Shown here piece after piece: positions 1 through 10,415 of a DNA stretch of 23,492 bases. The notes beneath the pieces were generated by a model. It ran no database searches. It saw nothing but the letters and a program-made list of their open reading frames with translations, and was not told the DNA's origin. This stretch comes from Ophiosphaerella korrae (lineage: Eukaryota > Ascomycota > Dothideomycetes > Pleosporales > Phaeosphaeriaceae): positions 1 through 23,492 of the forward strand of contig JALNQF010000552.1 in the NCBI GenBank assembly GCA_028456385.1, in the 5' to 3' direction. The translations under genes and the position numbers were made by a program. How positions within the stretch are numbered: the first letter of the stretch is position 1; every line of letters starts with the position of its first letter.

Positions 1-3000
1 GATAAGATTAACCTAGAATCTTCTACCTAGCTAATTTAGAGACTAGAACTAATTAGAGCTCTAGTAATAGCTAACTACACTCTAGTATTAGGTATTAAGA
101 CTTCTACGTAGTAGTCTAAACTCTTAGCTACTAGTTATAAGGCTTTTAAAGAAGACCTTAAATACTATAAAATATTAGCTAAGTAATACTATAGTAACTA
201 ACACAAGTATAAAAAGGAGTAGTTAAGTCTCTAGTATATTGTAATGTTTATCTAATCCTTAGTCTCGCTATATCTACTACGTACGTACTACCTACTAAAC
301 TAATCTCTACGTTAGTAGCTATTAAACCTAAAGTAAACTGTTAGCGTAGACAAGCATATTAAGTAAGAGCGTATACGTAATAGATACCTTAAATTACTTA
401 AGCCTATAAGAAGCCTAGCAAATTAGGATATATAGATAGCTAAGTATAACTACGCTACTACTAAGGCTAAAACGTATTAAGTAGTAGAGTTACTATAAAT
501 TAATATAATTACTTAAGACTTTTTAGTAGCTATTAAACACGTAGTACTAATTTAGTCTATAACCTTTTAAGATAATAGAAAGCTATTACCTAGTATAAAC
601 TAGAGAGAGATAATAAAATACTACTATAAGTATATAATAGTATACTATCCCCTAAATATAAGGAGGCGTAAAGCTACTTTTGTAGTAGATAATACCTTAC
701 CTTACGCTACTAGTAGTAATACTACCTAGGGCAAGACTAGGGACGCCTCTCTTGTAGATAGCGTACTACTTAATAAATAAGGTAGACCTTGTAATTAACG
801 TATATATAGTAGTAATACTAACGTTAACTAAATAACAAGTTAAAGAGCTATAAGTAAATAATACCTAGCTTGCAAAAGACTTTATAAACTTAGTAATTAC
901 TACTATATTAATCCTAACAAAGTACTAGATTAGTAGACTCTAAGTAAGACTCTAAAAGAGCTTATTAATTATAAACGTAAGCACGATATAACTTTATAAG
1001 GACTAATAAGAAGATAGTTAAAGTATTAAATAAAGCCTTATATAGAACTATACGCTAAGTTACCTTAAATTACTAAAATCTATAAGGAAGATTAACTAGA
1101 AGGCTAGTAAATATTAAGTATTAAGAGTACTTTTGTTACTAAAACTACAAAGAATACCTATAATACCTACCCTCTCTAGAATTCCTTTATCCTAGACTCT
1201 AGTTTAACCTACTATATTACAAATAACCTAACTTGTATATATAACTATTATCTATTAAGGCTAAATAATTATATATAGGTAGGCAAGTTAAAGATATAAG
1301 TAAAAGGATATAGATCTCTTACCCTTACGCTAAAAAACTAGTTAATAGAAAACAAACTAGTTCTATATAACGTAGCTATATACCTAGATATCTTTTATAA
1401 CCTAGTCTCTTTCTAGCTACTCTAGTAGAGAGGAATATAGTAGAACACTTAATCTAAGCTAATAACTCTAAACAAGCCTAATAGATAAACAATTAGATAC
1501 CTTACTAAGATCTATAGTTAATAGGTACTTAAGTATTATTTACTATATAATCTTATATACTAAGTAGCGTACTATACCTATAAACCTTAGACTATTAAAG
1601 TACTAGTACTACTATAGTACAAGAGACTTAGCTATCTAGGACTAGCTATAATTAAATATCTTATCTAGTAAGCTTAAGGGGTGCGTATAAAAGGAGTATC
1701 TATAGTCTAGTATAACGTATATAGTAAAGCTAAGATAAAGTAGTAAATTAGCTATATACTAAGAATTAGTTACAAAAGACTAAGAGAAAAACTCTCTATT
1801 AACTTCTACTTATATAAAGTATAAAGCGTTACTAAGGAGAAAAGCTAGATACTTATTACTAATAAGTACTTAAAACTATAGTAGGACTTCTACTTTACTA
1901 ATAACTAGTTAGCTAAATTAATTATTAAGATACTATTAAACTTAACTCTCTTCTTAAAGAATTAGTATAGTATCTTAGTTAAGGTAATTAAAGCTAATAA
2001 CAAGATTACAATAGTAAAACTAGAGGTCTAGCGCTAGTTAAACTTACAAGGTATTACTATTAAACCTTTAGCTCTAGATACTTAAGCCTAAAATAGAGGA
2101 GCTAAGTAAGCTAGAAGAATTAATAAAGAAAAGTTACGTACTATATAACTTAACGTAAATCTACTATAAGAGCTTTAGCCTAAAATTATATAGGCTAGAG
2201 TCTACCTATATAATTTAACACTAAGTTACTTAAATAACTAGAAGATACTATATAAAGTATTCTTTACAAAAGTTACTAAGAATTAAAGAATTATAGTATT
2301 AATAAGAAAGCTAAACTTAGCCTACTTAAAAGTATATAGGTGCAAAGCCTTTACAATAACTAATAATACGTAGCGTAGTAAATTAAGGCTATAACGTTTA
2401 GATCTAAAAGTATAGATTAGCTACCTTATAAGATACTAGTTATTAAATATCTACTAGATCTAAGTACTATCTATAGCTAAGGTAATAAGTATATAGGATA
2501 TAATCTTTAATAAGTAAATAATCTTTAATAGTAAAATAGAAGATCTAATAGATAACTTTATATATTAAATACTAGAAGAGATTACTACCTACATTAAAAC
2601 AATTAAGCTCCTAGTACTAGTATATAAGCTAGAAATAGAGTCCTTCTATAAAGATAATACTAAGTTAGATATATCTATAAATAATAAAGAAGATCTACCT
2701 AGCTACTACTATAGAAGAAAGATCGTAGACTACTATCTAACTCCTCTACTATCTCTACCTCTAGTAGTAATACTAGCCTATTTAATAACTAGAGACTAAC
2801 TAGAGTTAATAGTATATAATAGATATAGCTTATCTAAAACTATACTATAAGTAGTAGCCTTTATAGCTAGTACCTAGGTAAGTAACTTTAGAAAATACTA
2901 AGGAGAACTTATAAATAAAGCTAAGATAAAGAGGATGCTTGTAAAAGGACTAAAGCTCTACTACAATTAACTCCTATTACTACCTTTATACTAAATAAAC

Positions 3001-4590
3001 CTAGAAAGCTATCTAATAGGCGAGTTATTTAAAGAAGCTAAGCTATCCTACCTAACTAGCTATCGCTAGATAAAATTATAGACTAAAGTACTAGCTAAAC
3101 CTATCTAGTGTTCTAGCTAGTAGATACTAGACTATATATAGGTATATACGTACAAGCTTAATAAATATTATTAATTTATTAAATACAAAGCTTAACTTAT
3201 AGTACAAAGAGACTAGTAATAAAACGTTATAGTATAAGAGACTTACGCTATAATACTAGCTAGCTAATCCTTTTAGATACTTATAGCTATTACTACTAAA
3301 TATAATCTTAAACTAAAATAGTATAACGTAACTAACGCCTTTGTTTATATAGTAATAGACTAAGAGATCTATATAAAAATACTAAGGGGATACTAAAAGA
3401 AGGGTATAATCCTTAGAGTCTAAAAGGCCCTATATAGTCTCTAGATCTTACCTCTCCTATAGTAGAGAGAATTTATAGCTATACTTAAAGCTATAGGCTT
3501 TTAAATAGTACTACACAAACTATACTATATAGTTAAAGATAGAATTATTATCTTCTTCTATATAAATAATATTATTATCGCATATAATAAGTAGAAGACT
3601 AAGGAAGTATAGTAAGTAACTAATCTTCTAAAAGAGAAGTATACTATTACTAGAGGAATAGATCTCTAATAGTTTCTTAGTGTCGAAGTAATTTAAGACA
3701 AAGAGTAACGTATAATTTAACTACTATAGGTAGCGTATATTAATAAGATAAGTTAGCTTGTAGATAAACTACACGTCTATTATAATATACCTATAGCTAC
3801 TACTAAACTTAAGGCCTATACTAGTTTAGTAACACTATCTAAGATTAACAAATACTAACGCAAAATTAGTTTACTTCTATTTACTACTATAACTACTTAG
3901 CTAGATATAGCTTTTACAATATCGCGACTAGCTTATTTTCTTATAAACCTAAGTACTACTTACTATAAAGCTACTAATCGAGTACTTATATACCTCTCTT
4001 ATACGAGATTAAGAGTACTCTAGCTAAGTAGAGGTAACTTATTACAAGTCGCTAGTAATACCTCCTTTACTAATAATACTATAGACTAAAAAAGTTTATA
4101 AAGCTATATAATTAAACTTTTTAATAGGCTTATTATATAGAGAGTAAATAAGTAAGATATAGTTACTACCTCTATAACTAAAGCTAAGTTGCTAGCCCTA
4201 TTATAGGTAGTAAAAGAAGTATTCTTTATATTAAAACTTCTTAACAAACTATACGTTAAGCTCCCTACAAACTATATTACAATCTAGTGCAATAATACTT
4301 AAATAATCTAGCTTATTACTAAAGAACTAGCTAAGCTACAAACTAAGCTTTAGTACGTTAATATCTACAATTATTAGCTAAGACAAGAGGTCTCTACTAG
4401 CTAAATTAAAGTAGAATATACTCTATTAATAGAAATAATAGTAGATAGCTTTATAAAAGTCTTACTAGTAAACAAATAAGAAAGCTTCTTAAAATAGCTT
4501 AGACTAATAAAAGTAATAGAACACTAAATAATATATAAAGCACCTCTAGATAAAATCTAAGACTACCTTAAAAATCTTACACTTATCTTA
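1..4590 (+). pseudogene. RIP-decayed Ty1/Copia Gag-Pol polyprotein
   Basis: Frame 1 stays in register across the whole stretch when its many TAG/TAA codons are read as former CAG/CAA. The domain order is Copia: Gag-like (about 1-1150), aspartic protease (FILDSS, Asp codon at 1195), integrase (about 1600-2300), reverse transcriptase (about 3100-3620) and RNase H (about 3850-4400). The end resembles the usual Copia C-terminus (VDSFIKVLLVNK near 4440). Key residues are lost by G-to-A changes: protease DSG is now DSS, the first RT Asp is Asn (AAC at 3325), the YVDD box reads YINN (3559-3570) and the RNase H Asp is Asn (4057). The many stops rule out a product. The 5' LTR and probably the start of Gag lie left of the window. 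Family assignment is firm; domain limits are approximate. Confidence 0.9.
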
Positions 4591-4830
4591 TAAATATCTA
4601 GCTTGCTAATAAGTTGCTAACCTAAAGGAGTATATTAGATAAGTTACGCAATCTAATTAGCTTAGCGTATAGGCGTAACAATCGCTAAGCTACTAACCCT
4701 ACTATAGCTAAAAGGATTATAGCCTCGACCTTTATAAACAAAAGAATTAAACAAAGAATCTTATATATAAAGAGATAGACTATATTAGTACAACTAATAT
4801 AATAAAGAAACTAGTACCTTAATAAAGAGG

Positions 4831-5091
4831 TGTTAAGGATCTAGCTCGCTACTATCTTAAGAGACCTAGCTAAGACTACTATATTGTAGATACATAAATA
4901 GAGCGTAGGGCTAGAGATAGAGAGAGTAATTAATCTACTTAGTTTATACTTATTACTTTTAAGTTATAAGTAACTAACTAAAAAAGAGCTTTTCTAAAAG
5001 CCTTAGTATCCCTCTCTAATAAGGCTTTTATATAGCTATTATAAAAAAGCCTTTTTATTAAATTACTATAACCTCCTTTAAATCTAATATC
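4831..5091 (+). repeat. Copia 3' LTR, left part (RIP-mutated)
   Basis: The stretch begins TGTTAAGGATC directly after a purine-rich tract, as an LTR should. It aligns over about 260 bp with the minus strand of 13086 down to 12826, which reads TGTTGAGGATCC at the same place. Most differences are transitions. The shared block includes the segment with gcttttctaaaagcc and agtatccctctc (4988-5016), which reads gcttttctgaaagcc in the other copy. Similarity fades where the pogo element is inserted, so the LTR end is unknown. Confidence 0.75.
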
Positions 5092-5093
5092 TA

Positions 5094-5128
5094 TAGGCAA
5101 GTTACTTATATAGGCAAGTTACTTACTT
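5094..5128 (+). repeat. Left terminal inverted repeat of the pogo element
   Basis: The repeat is about 35 bp and pairs with 6903-6937 with only two or three mismatches of the RIP type. It is built from two tandem copies of a 17-bp unit, TAGGCAAGTTACTTATA, the second ending ACT. Such doubled terminal motifs are commonly transposase binding sites; that role is inferred here. Confidence 0.85.
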
Positions 5129-5289
5129 TTACTAAGCTTTTACTAAAACTACTATATTATAGCGTAAAATAGCTTACTTTAACCTAGTATACTATAATAT
5201 AATATAAGATATTATTTAGAGTCTACTTCTACTATATTCTTATATATTTAAGTATTATACCTAGTCTCTTTGTACACTATATACTATTA

Positions 5290-6845
5290 TTAAGATTGTT
5301 TACTTACTTTAGCGCGCACCTACTTCTTTAACTTCTTCCTATTACTACGCGTACTAAAGTCCTTAAGAGTAGCTAAGCGCGCTCTATCTTTAACTATTAA
5401 TGTCCCTTCTACTTAAACCTACTTTCTTTTATACAATTTTTATCGCGTTATAGCCTTATTTACTACCTAAAGCTTAGCGTTTTCTTTTTATACTAATACT
5501 AGCTTATACGCTATTACTACTACGCCTTTAGTAAAGTGTTTAAAGTACTTAGCTAGACTTATTAGTAAGCTATCTATATACCTCTAAATCCTTGCCTTTA
5601 TAAGTGTTAATTGCGACCCTAATTATTAGGTATTACTTAGTGTTTATAACTACTAGGGCTTATTATTAGGTAAAAGTAGTAAAAGAGTACGTAGCTTAAT
5701 ATTAAGAGTTAATATAACTTGTTCTAGGTTAAATAGGGCTAATCTAGCGCCTTAAAACCTTCTTTAGATATTCTTAGGAGTAATTACTATATTATAGGCG
5801 CGCTTAAAGTATAGTAAGAACTCTTATTTTATAATATAGCTAATCTAGTAGTATATAAGCGCTTTAACTTAGTACTTATATACTTTCTTTAAAGAGGTAA
5901 AATAGCTTATATTAAGTAGCTATAAGAAGTGCGATACGTGCGTAGGTATATAAAGAGTAACAATCTTATTATCTTTATAGTAGTTCTTAAATTTAAGTAA
6001 GTTATAGCTCTTATAGCTATTAATAATAAGTAAACGTACTATCCTAATAGTATACGTCTTTGTATACGCATTAAAGTACTTTAACTACGTAAGACTAAGC
6101 GTATTAGTTGTCTAGCTATTTTTAGAGACCCTAATAACCTAGTCTTAGGGTATTTTACTGTCCTTATACTAGTTTAATAGGTAGTAGTACGCCTTAAGGA
6201 TAATAAAGGGTAGAATAGCCTACCTAGTTACATTAATACCTATAATAGCTATTACCTACTCTCTATTACCTAGCTAGATTACTTTTAGCTATAAACGTCT
6301 CTCTAAGGCTATAACAACTATATTTACTATAATCTAGCCTATTATAAAGCCTGTCTTATTAAAGTTATATAAGTTATTGTCTAGGATACTATACTTAGCT
6401 TTAGTATTAGCTACTAGCTTAAACTACTCTTGTATAAGGTTAGGATCTTTATAGAGGGCTCTCTTATAGTTATACTTGCGATTAAACCTTATTTTAAGCT
6501 TAGGGCATCGCTTAACAAACGTACTAGGCTAGTTTATGCTAACTTAGGCTAGATTACACTTAGCGCGCAAGGAATTAGCTATATTAGCTACGTCTGCGAG
6601 CTAGGGGGAAGGAATCTACGCTTAACGAGGTTAAGGATATGCTTAACAATTATACCCTCCTTAAGCTTAGTTAGATTACTTAAGTTAGGTATAGTATCTG
6701 CGCGTAAAGGTTATCTAGCGCGTTAATTACCTAGCGTCTTACGAGAGATGTTATAGATAGATACAGCGCGTTGTAGTAAGAGATTTATATCTTGTTTAAT
6801 AGCTTAAAGAGTAAGCTATACTTTACGTTTATTTAAAGGTTCTAT
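5290..6845 (-). pseudogene. RIP-decayed Fot1/pogo transposase (DD35D)
   Basis: The minus strand reads as a roughly 518-codon pogo-type transposase with many TAG/TAA codons. The probable start is ATA at 6845-6843, a former ATG, followed by EPLNKRK and a psq-type helix-turn-helix with AIKQDINLLLQRAVSIYNIS. The DDE core then follows: YNFNKTGF (6369-6346, family form DETGF), LLIINSYKSY (about 6030) and the HFL-stop-LLNI segment (about 5930-5911). All three catalytic Asp codons are now AAT (6358-6360, 6019-6021, 5911-5913). There are 35 residues between the second and third, which matches pogo. The N-terminal and core frames differ by an indel near a run of five G at 6604-6608. It ends near TAA at 5292-5290. 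Not functional. Confidence 0.88.
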
Positions 6846-6902
6846 ATATTGTTGTTATTACGATATTAGAGGGTAGTAGGTATTTTAGTAAAGGTTTAGC
6901 AA

Positions 6903-6937
6903 AAGTAGGTAACTCGCCTATATAAGTAACTTGCCTA
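6903..6937 (-). repeat. Right terminal inverted repeat of the pogo element
   Basis: This is the inverted complement of 5094-5128, read on the minus strand from 6937. It contains the same doubled unit (TAGGCAAGTTACTTATA, then TAGGCGAGTTACCTACT). Its GCGAG and ACCTAC are less mutated than the left copy. Confidence 0.85.
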
Positions 6938-6939
6938 TA

Positions 6940-7561
6940 GAGTACGTTATCCTAATTTTATTTTTATAATAGGTTATATATCTTTTTATACTTATTATCT
7001 AAAGCTTAGAGTAGTAGAAAGCTATAGTAGTTTGTAAGTACTCTTACTATAGTTAAGAGAGTAGTAGTAGTGTTTTTAACTATAGTTTAGTAGTAGCTAA
7101 CTTTAGTGTAATAACGCTTCTTCTTAGGAACTTATAACGTAATTGCAAACTTGCGTAATTTATAACGTAATTACTAATTTCTTTAAATAATAGAGGTTTC
7201 TTATATACGCTAAGGTAATACAAGCTACTAGCTCTGCTAGGCTATTAATGTGTGCTGTAGGAGTTTAAACTTAACTATAGCGTTTTGCGGATCTGTTAAT
7301 CTTAGAGGAGAGGATTAGGGGTAGGGGCGCCGTATAACGCGAAAAGGAGCTTTGCTGTAGTTAGCTAAGCGTAAGATAAAAAAACTAAGCTAAGCCACTA
7401 GCTATAAGGGATCAATAGATAACGTAGTCTTCTATATGATTGTATTGTGATAATCTCTTAGCTAAGCTAGGCTAGTGCTATATATAGTAAGGAGGATAGC
7501 GTCCTTAGTTATGTCCCGTGACAGTGACTATACTTTCAGAACTTGGCTAACTAATTTATAG
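6940..7561. other. Transition from RIP-mutated DNA to the gene island
   Basis: From 6940 to about 7240 the sequence is as TA-rich as the transposons and shows a small direct repeat, TTATAACGTAATT (about 7133 and 7159). From about 7240 CpA/TpG dinucleotides reappear. No gene is supported. At 7545-7561 a branch-site-like gctaac followed by actaatttatag resembles a fungal intron 3' end and abuts the next gene, but no first exon could be recognised. Confidence 0.5.
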
Positions 7562-8255
7562 AATCGTGATCTACCACTCCTCATGTGCGATCGAAAAGGC
7601 ATCGACTGTTTCGTACTCAACCGCAACGGTCACCATGACCATCGCCGTTCCTTGCTACACCAAGTGCCACGAGCCGATCCCCACTCTATCGCCAGGCTGC
7701 AAGTTTGGGAACATAGACGTACAAGCAATCCCTATCTATTTGACTTCAACAGCATATCGCTCGTCAGCCGTTTCTTTCAGGCTCCGTGCTGTCCTCTTCC
7801 GCCTCGCGCTCCGTCTCAAGCCCGTCCCACGTATGACACACCCAAGTTCTATGTATACCAATGGCGCCGACACATCGTACAGCGCTGCGAAGACGATTGA
7901 TACTTCGTCTTTGCCGATCAACACTCCGTACAGCGGTCCTGCCTCCCCTCCGTACGCGTCACTGCCCAGCAGCGCCTCTTTCGCGCCGCCAGTTGCATCA
8001 AAACCGGTATCGCCCAGTGCACTGGTCGTAGATACGGTATCTGTGCTTGTGACACCTTATCCAGTCTCTGGTCCCGCCGAGTCGAGTGGAACAGCCTCGG
8101 GCGCCGCGAAGCCCAGCGGGACGGCTTACGGAACCGGACCTGCGGCAAATAGCACGATGGTCAGTCTGTTTACTGGCGCGGCGGTGAGGTTGGGTAGGGT
8201 TGAAGGGCTTGGTGCTGCGATTGCGTTTGCTCTTGGAGGTGTAATTCTGTTGTAA
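7562..8255 (+). CDS. Ser/Pro/Thr-rich secreted protein, probably GPI-anchored; 5'-incomplete
   Basis: I do not recognise a named family. The reading frame is open from 7551 to TAA at 8253-8255 but has no ATG before 7636; 7566 is GTG. Codons before that look coding (STVSYSTATVTMTIAVPCYTKCHEP), so the start and signal peptide should lie in an upstream exon or be lost. A splice-acceptor-like ttatag ends at 7561. The first third has paired cysteines (CYTKC, later GCKFG), the middle and C-terminal parts are rich in Ser, Pro, Thr and Ala, and the last 20 residues are hydrophobic after a small-residue zone, as in GPI signals. About 7755-7850 reads as Arg/Leu-rich here but Ser- or Pro-rich in the other two + frames, suggesting compensated indels. 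It may be a pseudogene beside the RIP block. Confidence 0.5.
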
Positions 8256-9280
8256 AGGGCGGGACAAAGTGGACAAGCAGAGAAGTAAGAGTGGTGGTTT
8301 CTGTGTAATGTAGGGAACGCGGTACGTAGTAGTTCTTTTGGTTATGACTCTTCCTACAAATTAATTCATCCTCCATTTTGCGGTTACTCACTAGTAATAG
8401 AGAATTCTCTCTCACCGCCCTGCTTGCTGTGCTAGAATTGAGCCGATACAAAGGGCGGGCGAAGACAGTGACGGTAAACACCTTTGGGATCGCCCTTACC
8501 ACTTTTGAGCTCGTCCTTTCCATAACGTTAGAGCCTAATTGTAGTCCCGGCAAGTAGGCCGCTCCAGATCGAAATCTAACCTTCTATAGTAAAGGCTGCG
8601 CTTATAAGATGAAATCGTTCGCGCGGTTAAAGTTTCTGTGTGAGACTCAGCGGCGGGAAAGGTGGCGGTGCTCCCAAAGCTCTCTACGGTTTGCCACCAC
8701 GAGCAGGGAGGGACGGCCGAGCCGCACTGGCACAGACCTTGCTGAGGAGGCGTTGAGTTTTTAGGCATCTATGAAGAGCGAAGGAAGAGTGAGTTGCTGC
8801 TTCCAGATACCCAGGGATCCGAAAGGGCCCACAGCGGGAACCGGAAAAGGATCTGCGGAAGCTAGAGCAGGGTACGAGTACAATGCAGTTAACGTGAACC
8901 AGGGGTGTGGTGTCTAGTTTTAGCTTGGCGAGTCGATGTGGTTGTGGTGATGCGGGTTTCGATTGACTCGGCGAGACAATTATCGATTGGTGGTGCAGCA
9001 CCGCCAACCCCGCAGCACCGCCAACTTATGAGACTGCAGCCCATAACTGTATAGGGGCCACTTGATTTGTTGGCATGATAGCAACGCTGTGTAACACAAA
9101 ACTTTGCTCCCACCCAATAACAAATCGACACAAAGCCAGTCGTATTACAAGCCTCTCCGACGGTTCCATTTTTCTATGCCTCACAACGATGGGCCGCGTT
9201 GCTGAAACCGACGCTTAGCGAACTTCTTTCCTCGGCGTGCTCTGCGTGTCTTTGAATACGTCCCTCGATTATTCTCGATA
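8256..9280. other. Intergenic region without a supported gene
   Basis: Base-balanced DNA. Several minus-strand open frames of 77-127 codons exist, but none shows a recognisable domain or a plausible composition. At 8988-9009 there is an imperfect palindrome (ttggtggtgc / gcaccgccaa), and GCAGCACCGCCAAC occurs twice (about 8996 and 9012). The last 100 bp are probably the promoter and leader of the next gene. Confidence 0.5.
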
Positions 9281-10139
9281 ATGACTTCAGCTGCTCCAAC
9301 GATTTTGGTAGAGCGTGTCTCCATCCCGAGAGCCCTCTCAGCATTCATGGACAGCCTCGACGGACTCCCGAACGACCCCGCGTCTCTGTACGTCTCCGCG
9401 GACTCACGCAACCTCATCGTATACGTTGAACCAGCCTCAACCGTCAATGTAATTGACCTCTTACAACTCAACGTCGCCCTATGTCAGGAGGACGAAAGTG
9501 CACTCGCCCTAAAATCCCTCTTAGAAACTGGCCCTATAATTAAAGTCTTCTTCGACGCGCGCATGCCTGCAAAGACCCTTTTCGACCGCTGTAACATTAA
9601 GCTAGCCACTGAGGTACAATATATTTGTCGTTATATACTTGTGATAGTTATATATTAACCCGTGATAGACTTGCACTAAGCGAGCGTATATCCACGAAGT
9701 GCAAATGATGGAGGTAGCGCTGCGCCAGAAAGACACGGATCGCGAATGGCTCGCACCGTTCCATCGGTGTATAACGCGGGACTCAGATCTTGACGTTAAT
9801 AAGCTCACGTTCGGTAGCCTGTACGGGAACGTCAGATTTAACGAGAGGATCTTGCATCTACCTTTCTTGTGGAAGAAGTATCACGATCAGTTGGCTAAAC
9901 GCAGGTTTGGAAACGGTATGGCATTTTGGGTCGCGATGATTCGTGAAGCAACACAAAAACGATTGGAAGCATCGCACAGTGAGGATCAAAACAGGAATAC
10001 TCTGGCGAGAAGTGGCTGGGACGAGGACATGATTCAGGAGCAGTATGATTCTTGGAATGACGATGTTATGATGGATGTGAACACAGGGGGAGAATTCTTA
10101 GGTGGTGCAGAACATTGGGCGAGGTTTGATGTATTGTGA
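9281..10139 (+). CDS. 3'-5' exonuclease-fold (DEDD-like) protein, two exons, catalytic residues replaced
   Basis: Exon 1 is 9281-9613. The intron is 9614-9680 (67 nt; donor GTACAA, branch-like ATTAAC, acceptor TAAG) and keeps phase 0. Exon 2 is 9681-10139. The product is about 263 residues. It resembles the large fungal family of RNase D/Egalitarian-fold proteins: a LYVSADSRNL strand (36-45) where active members have DLEG, a NVIDLLQL strand, and KVFFDARMPAKTLF (88-101) where they have VFFDVRNDADAL. The catalytic D-x-E is S-x-D, so nuclease activity is doubtful. Exon 2 carries a helix-rich VQMMEVALRQ segment and an acidic region (GWDEDM, SWNDDVMMD). Activity, location and partner are unknown. 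The frame after the TGA at 10137 still looks coding (next entry), so this end may be a premature stop. The exact intron is my best choice among several. Confidence 0.65.
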
Positions 10140-10325
10140 TATTCAGATTAAGATGATGGATGGAACAATTAGGCACGACGTGCACACGGCTGTAAGATGG
10201 ATATGCGCTCTGCCATTCAAGCAAAGCGATGCGCGACTAACAAGATCGTATCGGCTCGAACTAGTACACACTGGGCTTCGTTGGGATCGACAGAGGCCAA
10301 TGTAGATTAGATAAAAGAATAAGTT

Positions 10326-10352
10326 ACTTGGGATAAGTAGTATATCCCAAGT
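10326..10352. repeat. Perfect 10-bp inverted repeat (ACTTGGGATA / TATCCCAAGT)
   Basis: The arms are 10326-10335 and 10343-10352 with a 7-nt loop (agtagta). The right arm overlaps the first tandem unit, so the left arm is an inverted copy of the repeat core. It could form a hairpin about 190 bp past the exonuclease stop; no terminator role is claimed. Confidence 0.7.
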
Positions 10353-10415
10353 AGTATCCCAAGTGGCTCATCACAAGTGGTGCAATCCCGAGTGGTGACA
10401 TCCCAAGTGGGCTGA
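10345..10415 (+). repeat. Imperfect 15-bp tandem repeats, unit about TCCCAAGTGGTGACA
   Basis: There are five units: 10345-10356, 10357-10370, 10371-10385, 10386-10400 and 10401-10415, each with a TCCCAAGTGG-like core. The first two are shortened to 12 and 14 bp. The block sits between the eroded coding tail and the acidic open stretch. Confidence 0.75.

Larger units (their letters stand above)
1..5091 (+). mobile_element. Ty1/Copia LTR retrotransposon, RIP-mutated, 5' end outside the window
   Basis: The element comprises the polyprotein remnant, a roughly 240-bp 3' untranslated stretch, a purine-rich tract (aataaagagg, 4821-4830) and an LTR start (TGTTAAGGAT) at 4831. The stretch from about 4610 to 5091 matches, allowing C-to-T/G-to-A changes, the less mutated copies at 12826-13400 and 13750-14107. 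This ties all three to one family. The LTR copy is visible only as far as the pogo insertion at 5094; where it resumes after 6939 could not be determined. Base composition is extremely TA-rich. Confidence 0.85.
5094..6937 (-). mobile_element. Fot1/pogo DNA transposon (Tc1/mariner superfamily), 1844 bp, RIP-mutated
   Basis: Both ends are visible. The left end begins TAGGCAAGTTACTTATA and the right end is its inverted complement, and each is flanked by a TA dinucleotide (5092-5093 and 6938-6939), the target duplication expected for Tc1/mariner elements. The length of 1844 bp fits Fot1-like elements. The single transposase gene lies on the minus strand. The element sits directly against the Copia LTR copy and probably inserted into it, making a nested pair. 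Both are RIP-mutated. Confidence 0.88.

Noticed and set aside
7310..7335. Telomere-like ATTAGGGG
   Set aside because: A single unit only, without the tandem TTAGGG array a telomere needs.
8170..9131. Overlapping minus-strand open frames of 77-127 codons
   Set aside because: No domains, no consistent composition, mutual overlap; chance frames in base-balanced DNA.
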